Positions 6,219 to 12,900 of a stretch of 17,258 nucleotides of DNA are shown piece by piece. Source of the DNA: an uncultured Eubacteriales bacterium (GTDB lineage Bacteria; Bacillota; Clostridia; Tissierellales; Peptoniphilaceae); NCBI GenBank assembly GCA_900540185.1, contig UQFH01000018.1, forward strand, positions 1 to 17,258. The letters run 5' to 3'. A model generated the notes under the pieces. The model was given only the letters and a program-made list of their open reading frames with translations, was not told where the DNA came from and searched no databases. Position numbers and translations under genes: made by a program. Positions within the stretch are counted from its first letter, which is position 1, and each line of letters starts with the position of its first letter.

Positions 6219-7383
6219 ATCGTTTTCAACCTCACTTATTGGAAGTATGCCAAGAAACGATGAGATTTTAAGAGCCCTTAGGAAAAGATCCAAGGGCTCT
6301 ATAAGTGAGGCGGAGTTTTTAAATATCATCGACGGCGAAGAAGATGAAGTTGTAAAACTTCAAGAAAAACACAATATCACATATATTTCATCGGGTGAAC
6401 TCTCGCGCGACAACTATGTTTCATTTATCGCAACCAAACTCGCCGGCGTCAGAATGATGTCTATGGCTGAAATGCTCGATTATGTTGAAGACAAAAAAGC
6501 ATTCGAAGAAATTTTGTCAATTTTGGACGTCCCTGCAATAAGCATAAAGAATGCGATTTGCGAAGGAAAGATTTCAAGAAGGACAAATATTGTTTGCGAT
6601 GAATTAAAGAGACTCAAAAAAAGAACGAACGGCAAAGTGAAAATCACTCTTCCGGGACCATATCTTGTGACGCGTTCAATGTGGCTTCCTGAGCTTTCGA
6701 AAAAAGGATATAACTCGAAAGAGGAACTTGGCGAAGACGTCATAAAAATTTATGCGGAAGAAATCAAAGAACTTCAAGAAATCGGGGTGGACATCATTCA
6801 ATTCGACGAACCGGTTTTGACGGAAGTTGTTTTCACCGAAGGAAAACCGCGCACATTTATGTGTGCAGCGCTGTCTGAAAAGAAAGACCCGACCCAGGAA
6901 CTCGAATTTGCTACGCATCTTATAAAATCGTGTATGGCAAAAATCGACAGAACAAAATCGATGAGAGCGCTCCACGTCTGTCGTGGAAACTGGTCGAAGG
7001 ACGAATCGATTCTTCTTTCGGGACCGTATACACCACTAATAAAACTTTTTGAAAACATCGACACCGATGCTTTGATGCTTGAATTTTCAACGAAAAGAGC
7101 GGGAGAGCTTTCGAGTCTTTTCGAATCGAAAAAGATAAGAGAAGAAATTATTTTGGGACTTGGTGTGATAAACCCGAGAACAGATGTTATTGAAAAGCAC
7201 GAAGACATGATCGAAAGAGCTGAAGAAGCGCTTCGATACACATCAAAGGAAAGACTTTTCTTAAATCCGGACTGCGGATTTGCGACATTCTCAAACAGAC
7301 CTGTAAGCACTCTTGATGTAATCGACAAAAAACTGACCGAGCTCGAAACGGCGGTAAAATATTTGGAAGAAAAATATGAGTGA
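6211..7383 (+). CDS. Core methionine-synthase-like protein (MetE C-terminal domain only)
   Basis: Cobalamin-independent methionine synthase MetE moves a methyl group from a folate to homocysteine with a zinc site. This 390-residue protein corresponds to the C-terminal catalytic barrel alone; full-length MetE is about 750 residues with an N-terminal folate-binding half. The entry motif STSLIGSMPR (6-15) matches TTTIGSFP. Zinc ligands are present by motif: H255 and C257 (LHVCRGN), E291 (LMLEF) and C355 (NPDCGFATF). D199 lies in the homocysteine-side QFDEP. It is therefore probably active on a thiol, with the methyl donor unknown; folate-independent core MetE families are known in anaerobes and archaea. 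The start is GTG at 6211, inside the previous gene (8-bp overlap), implying coupled translation; the next gene's ATG again overlaps by 8 bp. Confidence 0.85.
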   Translation: MTKSFSTSLIGSMPRNDEILRALRKRSKGSISEAEFLNIIDGEEDEVVKLQEKHNITYISSGELSRDNYVSFIATKLAGVRMMSMAEMLDYVEDKKAFEEILSILDVPAISIKNAICEGKISRRTNIVCDELKRLKKRTNGKVKITLPGPYLVTRSMWLPELSKKGYNSKEELGEDVIKIYAEEIKELQEIGVDIIQFDEPVLTEVVFTEGKPRTFMCAALSEKKDPTQELEFATHLIKSCMAKIDRTKSMRALHVCRGNWSKDESILLSGPYTPLIKLFENIDTDALMLEFSTKRAGELSSLFESKKIREEIILGLGVINPRTDVIEKHEDMIERAEEALRYTSKERLFLNPDCGFATFSNRPVSTLDVIDKKLTELETAVKYLEEKYE

Positions 7384-7864
7384 TCTAGGAACATTTGACA
7401 GCTCGAAAGAGTCCGAAATTTTCGACTTTACAATGCGAACCACTTCGAACGATTTGAGAAGAGTGAACACATACGGTGACGCCAGTTTTATTTCGACAGA
7501 CCAGGAGCTTCCGTACGACAACGAAAAAGACGAGCTCTCAAGCGTTGAGATTTTTGTTGCGGGAATTATGGAATCGATGATTCTTACGATTATTCGCGAA
7601 GCGAAAATTGCTCGAGCGGAACTCGACGAGATCGAGGGAAGAGCAAGCGTTCGCGTGACAAACCCACTTCGCACTTTGAAAGTTGTGGGAATAGAGGAAT
7701 CGCCTATAATAGAAAAGATAAAAATTAAAATTTATTACTACATCGACGACTTCACACATGAAGAAGGCGAGAAATTTATGAGAAAAGCAATTGAAAATGA
7801 TCCTGTCTATCAAGGAGTGAAAAAGGGATTTAAGATAGATGTGGAGTTTTTATTTCAACTATAG
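7376..7864 (+). CDS. OsmC-like protein with no cysteine
   Basis: OsmC/Ohr proteins reduce organic hydroperoxides through two conserved cysteines, although OsmC-fold proteins with other roles exist. This 162-residue protein has the OsmC pattern: an N-terminal strand region, a central helix SSVEIFVAGIMESMILTII (55-73) matching the E.ll.aL.sC.. helix, a strand with the typical I.VRVTNPL spacing, and a C-terminal helix ending NDPVYQGVKKGFKIDVEF (141-158) matching the ..CPVS..l...v.v.. end. At the two cysteine positions it has E/S at 66-67 and D142, and no cysteine anywhere, so it cannot be a thiol peroxidase. A binding or structural role is possible. It is last in the operon, its ATG overlapping the previous stop (ATGAGTGA 7376-7383), and is followed by alpha and terminator elements. 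Confidence 0.65.
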   Translation: MSDLGTFDSSKESEIFDFTMRTTSNDLRRVNTYGDASFISTDQELPYDNEKDELSSVEIFVAGIMESMILTIIREAKIARAELDEIEGRASVRVTNPLRTLKVVGIEESPIIEKIKIKIYYYIDDFTHEEGEKFMRKAIENDPVYQGVKKGFKIDVEFLFQL

Positions 7865-7890
7865 ATAGGGAAGCATTTGCGCGCTAATTT

Positions 7891-8000
7891 GCGATAAACG
7901 GTTGATCTCGTGTTTTCGTCGTTGCGACGTACTTGCCAGTACGCCTCACTCCAAAAACACTCAATCTAACCGTTTCTCATCAAATTATCATCGCAAATTA
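7891..8000 (+). repeat. Alpha module downstream of the four-gene operon
   Basis: It begins GCGATAAACGGTTGATCTCG and ends ...TCATCGCAAATT. The outer halves are complementary (AACGGTT...CGTGTTTT against AAAACACT...AACCGTT), forming a long imperfect palindrome. It carries an inner CGTCG-TTG-CGACG hairpin and an apical CGTACT (7928-7933) / AGTACG (7938-7943) hairpin. The preceding GCGCGCTAA(T) also matches the minus-strand copy next to lpdA. It starts 27 bases after the OsmC-like stop and would be transcribed as 3' untranslated RNA. Confidence 0.85.
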
Positions 8001-8013
8001 TGTTGTTTATATA

Positions 8014-8041
8014 GGAACCGGAAACTCCGGTTCTTTTTTTG
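8014..8041 (+). terminator. Intrinsic terminator within the composite repeat
   Basis: GAACCGG (8015-8021) and CCGGTTC (8027-8033) form a 7-bp stem with loop AAACT, followed by seven or more T. It is the first strong terminator after the four-gene operon (about 150 bases past the stop). Its sequence is repeated almost exactly at 9282-9307. Confidence 0.9.
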
Positions 8042-8100
8042 TTTGTGAGGTAATTTGCGGTCTATTTTGCAAATGGTTTTTGTATAAAATTGAAAACACC

Positions 8101-8152
8101 GCCGTAGCGGGACGGCATACGTTACGACGTAAGGAGTAACGATGTCCTCCCG
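8101..8152 (+). repeat. Gamma stem-loop, long form
   Basis: CGGGA 8108-8112 pairs with TCCCG 8148-8152, GGCAT 8114-8118 with ATGTCC 8142-8147 (one bulge), and CGTTAC 8120-8125 with GTAACG 8136-8141. The loop GACGTAAGGA (8126-8135) is identical to that at 194-203. Relative to that copy, the inner-stem and basal-stem changes preserve pairing. Confidence 0.85.
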
Positions 8153-8217
8153 CCCATTTTTGTACATATTGAATATGTGTTTACACCAACAACGTTGTGT
8201 ATATAAAATATCAAAAC
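8151..8217 (+). repeat. Beta module
   Basis: It runs from CGCCCATTTTTGTAC to about ATATAAAATATC. The central TTGAATATGTGTTTACACC and perfect palindrome ACAACGTTGT are shared with 9540-9605 and (reverse complement, diverged) 366-301. It is directly attached to the gamma stem-loop. Confidence 0.85.
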
Positions 8218-8495
8218 CATAACCTTAAACAAATTTTTACATCAATTATAATTTTGCGTTTTACAAAATTCATTCCACCCATTTTCCCTCTTTGCGGCGA
8301 TACACCTTTTTGCGCGTTCGGTAACGAAATCAGAGATTCCTGTTCGATGGATAAAAAAACTGGTCGCCGCTACCTACGGCGTGTGCACAGTTATACATCT
8401 ATACTCGCATGCCGTCCAAAAAACGCGTAATCAAAAATATCCTCGCAAAATGGCGCAAATTTAAAATCTACATATTATACTAATATAAGAAAAAT
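8218..8495. other. Non-coding stretch with possible long-range hairpin
   Basis: I see no credible gene. GCGGCGA (8294-8300) and TCGCCGC (8364-8370) are perfect complements. Between them lie small hairpins CGTT-CGGT-AACG and AATC-AGA-GATT. It ends with TATCCTCGCAAA(AT), a relic of the alpha-module tail (TATCCTCGCAAATT) also found in two alpha copies. Whether it makes an RNA is unknown. Confidence 0.35.
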
Positions 8496-8573
8496 TAATA
8501 GGGAGCGAGAACTCTATTCATAATTCGAATAGAGAATGTTTCGGTGCATTTAAAAAATGTTTGGGGGTATAAT
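8496..8573 (+). promoter_or_regulatory. Promoter region of the AhpD-like gene with inverted repeat
   Basis: CTCTATTC (8512-8519) and GAATAGAG (8527-8534) form a perfect 8-bp inverted repeat with a 7-nt loop. A consensus -10 TATAAT lies at 8568-8573. The -35 region at about 8545 (TGCATT) is poor, which would suit an activated promoter. The 5' flank resembles 3804-3819 upstream of lpdA. Confidence 0.5.
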
Positions 8574-8614
8574 AATATTGGATGAAAAATCCGAGATAAT
8601 ATAAGGAGGAAATT

Positions 8615-8947
8615 ATGAGTTATATTGACGAAAGAGCAGAAAATGGAGAAATGAACAAAGAACTTGTAAAATCAGCACCGGAAATAATGAAAGCATTTGG
8701 AGATCTTCACGCTGAATATACAAAAGAAAGCGCAACTACACTTGTTGAAAAAGAAATGGTTGCACTCGGCATCTCCATCACAATAAAATGCATCCCATGC
8801 ATGCTCGCACACATCACAAGCTTCAAAAAAGCCGGCGGCACAAGAGAACAACTTGTTGACGTAATAAAAACATGTATTTTAATGAACGGCGGACCGGGAA
8901 CGGCATATGGAGCGAAGGCGCTAAAGATGTTTGACGAATTGGAATAA
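8615..8947 (+). CDS. AhpD-like carboxymuconolactone-decarboxylase-family protein
   Basis: This is a 110-residue single-domain protein of the CMD/AhpD superfamily. E46 (EKEMVALG) and C59, C62 and H66 (CIPCMLAH) make the CxxCxxxH redox motif. The downstream GGTREQLVDVIKTCILMNGGPG helix-turn segment is typical of the family. Members with CxxC act as thiol disulfide reductases or alkylhydroperoxidases; in mycobacteria AhpD receives electrons from dihydrolipoyl dehydrogenase via a lipoylated E2. Here no AhpC is adjacent, but an Lpd gene lies 4.9 kb away. The start is secure: AAGGAGGA (8603-8610) lies 4 bases before the ATG, with a consensus -10 upstream. It is monocistronic, with a terminator 10 bases past the stop. 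The specific substrate cannot be told from sequence. Confidence 0.88.
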   Translation: MSYIDERAENGEMNKELVKSAPEIMKAFGDLHAEYTKESATTLVEKEMVALGISITIKCIPCMLAHITSFKKAGGTREQLVDVIKTCILMNGGPGTAYGAKALKMFDELE

Positions 8948-8956
8948 GAAGGATGG

Positions 8957-8982
8957 GAACTGGCGATTGCCGGTTCTTTTTA
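8957..8982 (+). terminator. Intrinsic terminator of the AhpD-like gene
   Basis: GAACTGGC (8957-8964) and GCCGGTTC (8969-8976) form an 8-bp stem (one G-T pair) with loop GATT, followed by TTTTTA. Confidence 0.9.
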
Positions 8983-9007
8983 TTTGCGGTCTATTTTGCG
9001 ACCTGCT

Positions 9008-9112
9008 TGCAAACTTCAATTATTTGATTGCTCGGAGTGCACTTGAGCACACCTGCGCAATCAAAAATTGAGTTTACGGCGCATCTCATCAAAATATCCT
9101 CGCAAATTCTTG
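9008..9112 (+). repeat. Alpha module, diverged copy
   Basis: The tail CTCATCAAAATATCCTCGCA matches the other alpha copies. The body differs in sequence but keeps the shape: AAACTTCAATT...AATTGAGTTT and TTTGATTGC...GCAATCAAA stems, with an apical GTGC (9037-9040) / GCAC (9047-9050) hairpin followed by ACCT. This suggests that structure rather than sequence is kept. Confidence 0.65.
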
Positions 9113-9132
9113 GGTAGTATTTGCGGGCCTTT

Positions 9133-9262
9133 TCGCGATAAAGTTATGAGAACGTATGATGTTGCAAACGCAGGACGTAGCGGGATGGCACTGTGTGTCC
9201 TCCCGCAAAAAGTCTCTCCTAAAATATTTCATCTAAGCGTTTCTCATCGAAAATTCCTCGCA
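9133..9262 (+). repeat. Hybrid repeat: gamma stem-loop (short form) inside an alpha frame
   Basis: It starts GCGATAAAG like 131-139 and ends TTTCTCATCGAAAATTCCTC like an alpha tail. In the middle lies a short gamma hairpin: CGGGA 9181-9185 with TCCCG 9201-9205, and GGCAC 9187-9191 with GTGTCC 9195-9200. Compared with GGCAT/ATGTCC elsewhere, the T-A pair has become C-G. Confidence 0.65.
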
Positions 9263-9281
9263 AATTATGTTGTATATATAG

Positions 9282-9307
9282 GAACCGGGAACTCCGGTTC
9301 TTTTTTT
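9282..9307 (+). terminator. Orphan intrinsic terminator carried by the repeat
   Basis: GAACCGG (9282-9288) and CCGGTTC (9294-9300) with loop GAACT are followed by seven T. No gene lies between this and the previous terminator at 8957-8982, so it travels with the repeat unit. Confidence 0.8.
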
Positions 9308-9323
9308 GTTTGCGTTCTATTTT

Positions 9324-9436
9324 GCGATAAACGGTTGATTTCGTGTTTTCGTCGTTGCACATATTTTGCAATATGCCTCACTCCAAAAACACTTCATCTA
9401 ACCGTTTCTCATCAAAATATCCTCGCGAATTGCTTC
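9324..9436 (+). repeat. Alpha module, start of the third composite unit
   Basis: It begins GCGATAAACGGTTGATTTCG. The apical hairpin is CATATT (9360-9365) / AATATG (9370-9375) where other copies have CGTACT/AGTACG: two G-C/C-G pairs are replaced by A-T/T-A pairs with pairing kept. The tail ends ATCCTCGCGAATT. Confidence 0.85.
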
Positions 9437-9445
9437 GTTTATATG

Positions 9446-9473
9446 GGAATCGGTGGCACCGGTTTTCTTTTTT
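9446..9473 (+). terminator. Orphan intrinsic terminator within the third composite unit
   Basis: AATCGGT (9448-9454) and ACCGGTT (9458-9464) pair over a 3-nt loop (one G-T pair), followed by a T-rich tract. It holds the same place between alpha and gamma as the terminator at 8014. Confidence 0.7.
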
Positions 9474-9518
9474 ATTGTTATATATAAATGCATATTCTCT
9501 TTGTTCGTTTCCAAGAAC

Positions 9519-9605
9519 GTAACGGCGGGTTACATCCCGCCGCCCATTTTTGTGTACATTGAATATGTGTTTACACCAACAACGTTGTATTTATAAAATA
9601 TATAA
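9519..9605 (+). repeat. Gamma (minimal form) plus beta module
   Basis: CGGCGGG (9523-9529) and CCCGCCG (9536-9542) form a perfect 7-bp hairpin, preceded by ACGTAACGGC as in the copy at 171-180. The beta module (9540-9605) follows directly and closely matches 8151-8217, including the palindrome ACAACGTTGT. Confidence 0.8.
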
Positions 9606-9832
9606 ACAAAAATCTAAAACCATTTATAAATATATCTTCGCTCTGTATGTCCTCCAGTCCATAACGGTGGGTACTGTGTGTCCCTTCGCAAGTAATATAT
9701 CTATATTTTACATCCAATATTTCATTTTGATTTTCGTTTTACAAAGTTTTCAAGATTCAATTAGTTTTAAGTTTAAAGTAAAACTTCTAACTATTTTTTT
9801 ATATGATTATTTTAAAATCTTTTACAAAGGTG
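9606..9832. other. Non-coding stretch before the subtilase promoter
   Basis: I see no gene. A further degenerate gamma-like hairpin (GGTAC, 3-nt loop, GTGTCC, near 9670-9682) is present; otherwise the sequence is A+T-rich and unremarkable. Confidence 0.4.
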
Positions 9833-9862
9833 TTGATTTTAACATCTGATTTATGTTACAAT
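9833..9862 (+). promoter_or_regulatory. Subtilase promoter
   Basis: -35 TTGATT (9833-9838), 18 bp, and an extended -10 TGTTACAAT (9854-9862). It gives a leader of about 125 bases. Confidence 0.65.
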
Positions 9863-9868
9863 ATGGTT

Positions 9869-9994
9869 ACGAAGCGATTAAGAGATTGGTCGCTGAAATG
9901 GGGAAATTTTTTTACGTAACTTATTTTATCACACTAAATTAAAACAATACTGAAATTAAAATTTATTTTCCCCAAAATTTTTAGGAGGTTTTTT
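9869..9994 (+). promoter_or_regulatory. Structured 5' leader and ribosome-binding site of the subtilase
   Basis: A stem AGCGA (9873-9877) / TCGCT (9890-9894) lies at the expected transcript start. A 7-bp long-range pair GGGGAAA (9900-9906) / TTTCCCC (9967-9973) ends 9 bases before AGGAGG (9983-9988), which is 6 bases before the ATG. It could affect stability or translation; no known riboswitch pattern is recognised. Confidence 0.45.
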
Positions 9995-12900
9995 ATGAGT
10001 AAGAAATTTATTTCAATTCTGCTCTCGGTTATGATGGTTCTAAGCGTCTTTAGCGGCTTTGGAACTATTGTGAGAGCGGAAGAAAGGAATGAGTACATTA
10101 TCAACGTTGACGTTGAAAAGCTCGCTCCAGGATTTGAAAAAGCGTACACAACACAAAACTATGATTTGGCGCTTAAACTTTCAGACGAAGCTCTCGATAG
10201 ATTCGAAGAAGTTTTAAAGACTGAGCTTCCGAATGTTGAAGTTTTTGACAGAATAGAGCTTTTGGTTCCTGCACTCGTTGCAAAGATGAATGCAGAAGAA
10301 CTTGAAAGAGCAAAGAGTTTGCCAAATGTATTAGAAGTATTTGAAAACTATATTATAAACGAATCTGATATCACTCGTTCAAATATGGCTGTTTTCCAAG
10401 ACAGAGGCGGTTTGGACGAATCTATCAGTATGGTAAATTCAAATGATTTAATTGGAAATGATGACATTTTCCAACAAAAGTACGACGGTAGGGGAAGAGT
10501 TCTCGCTATTATCGATAGTAATATGGACCCTACTCACAGTGCTTTTTATTTGTCACCGGGCGTTAGACCGAGACTTGCAAAGCTTGACATCAACAATTTC
10601 TTGAACGGCGGAAAGCTTTCGGTAAAGGACAACTCTGCTGACAAAAAGTTATATGAAGATATTTATCGCTCCGAAAAGATTCCTTTCGGATGGAACTATA
10701 ATACAAACAATAAAGATTTGAATCCGGAAAAAGAAAAGGCTGCTCACGGTCAACACGTAAGCGGTACTGTTGCCGGAAATAAATTCAATATCAGCGGAAA
10801 AACATGGAGAGGTGTTGCTCCTGAAGCACAACTTCTCATGATGAATGTTATGAGACAAGGCTCAACTTCTTCAAACATCTACATCAGAGCAATGCAAGAC
10901 GCAATTGTTATGGGTGCAGATGCTGTTAATATGAGTTTGGGCTCAACAAAGGGTCTTCCGGGTCAAGCAGACGGTCTTGTAGGAAAGGCTATAAACAACG
11001 GTTATGCTGCAGACACAAACTTTGTTATCGCAGCAGGTAACGAAGGGGAATACCAAGGAAAGTTAAACATCGACAATCCTGATTTTGGTACTATGGCAGC
11101 TCCTGGTATTGCTACAAACGCAATCACAGTTGCATCACTCGAAAACAAGACTATGTATGTTCCTTTGATTACTTTTGAAGGTCAAAAATATATTTTCCAA
11201 ACAGGCGGCGAACTCAGATTTGAACCTAAGGATTACGAATTTGTAGACTGCGGTCTCGGTAAAAAGGAAGAGTTGGAAGGAAAAGATTTAACAGGAAAAG
11301 TTGCACTCATGAAAAGAGGCGGCATAACTTTCAGCGAAAAAGTTTTAAATGCACAAGCAGCAAATGCAGCAGGCGCAATTATTTACAACAATGTTGAAGG
11401 TCAACTTTACATGAGCGTTTCGGGAAACAGTATCCCTGCAATCTCAATCGAACTTGCAACAGCTGAAAAAATGCTCGCAAGCAGCACAAGAACTGTTAAT
11501 ATCAAGATGGATCCGCAAGAAACGGAAAACCCGCAATTCGGAGAACTCAGTTCCTTCACAAACTGGGGTCTTTCAGTCGGCGGTTATATGAAACCGGACA
11601 TCACGGCACCTGGCGGACATATTTATTCAACTGAAACAATGGGCGACACATTCGGCGACATGAGCGGTACTTCAATGGCTACACCTCACGTAACAGGCGG
11701 TGTAGGTATTATTCGTGACCGTTTGGACGATATGATGTTTGCAGGAGAAGTTCACAAGGCTGCTCTTACAAAGACAATTCTTATGAACTCTGCAATTCCT
11801 CACGTCGACCCTAAGACAAAAGCAACAACATCTCCACGTCGTCAAGGCGCAGGTGTTATGAATCTTAAAAAAGCAACGGAACTTGATTTTACAGCCGTTG
11901 ACAAAGATACAAAAATCGCATCGAAATTTGTCGGAAATGTTGATGACACGATTACTTTAAATCTTCTCGTTCACAACTATTCCGGAGAAATGAAGGAACT
12001 CACACCGTCAGTTCAAGCTACAATCGAAGCAAGAGACGGAAAGACTCTTCTATTAAGACCGGACGAACTTTTCTCACAAACTTACGAAGACAAGAAGTTC
12101 ACAGTTCCTGCACAAACAGAACAAGAATTTTCAATCACATTCCCGATTGAACACTTGGAAAAAGTCGAACCATTTACAAACGGTGCTTTCGTTGAAGGAT
12201 TCATTCACTTAAGAGACCAAAACGGTATGGAAATTTCTTTCCCGTTCGTTTCATTCAAGGGAAGCTACGACAATATTCCATCAATTGAAAAACCGGTTTA
12301 TGATTTCGATTTCACAACTGAAAAACCGATGTATTGGAATTTGAAGACAAAAAATCACGATTGGTTTAAATATTCAACACATATCGAAACAAACTATGGA
12401 ACATTCAAAGATGAAAAGGGCAAGACCTACAACAATGTTGTAATCGTAGGTATTAAAAACTTTGCAGATATCGACGAAAACAAAAACACGGATGCTGAAC
12501 CGGCTCCGGAATTTGAACCTATTGTTCTTTCTCCGAATGCCGACAACTACCAAGACGTTTTAAGCATCAACATGGTTATGGTTAGAACTGCTTCTGTAAA
12601 GGCTTCTATCCTCGATTCACAAGGAAAGTCAACAGACTATCAAATCGGTTTGAAATACACAAATATTTCAACTGACCCGGACAACGACAAAAACAGAGAA
12701 CAATATCTCGGTTTCACATCTCCCGGCGCAGTTCCTCTAAAGGATTTCGAAGACGGAGAATACACTTTAAGACTTACAGCTGCCGCTATAAAGGCTCCAA
12801 AGGAAAGCTATCCTGAAACATACAGAGATATCAAGTTCACAATCGATACAGTAGCTCCGCAATTTGAAAATGCTTTCTATGACGAAGCTACAAGAACTCT

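Noticed and set aside
7933..8430. Two overlapping-region open frames (7933-8139 and 8197-8430)
   Set aside because: Both lie inside the alpha-gamma-beta unit or its flank, with no start signals.
9068..9487. Open frame of 139 codons
   Set aside because: It reads across alpha modules and a terminator; internal similarity reflects repeated DNA (for example VSHR/VSHQ phrases from the repeated TTTCTCATC), not protein repeats. No ribosome-binding site.
9550..9849. Open frame of 99 codons rich in I, F and Y
   Set aside because: It starts within the beta module and continues in A+T-rich DNA up to the subtilase promoter; no ribosome-binding site and biased composition.
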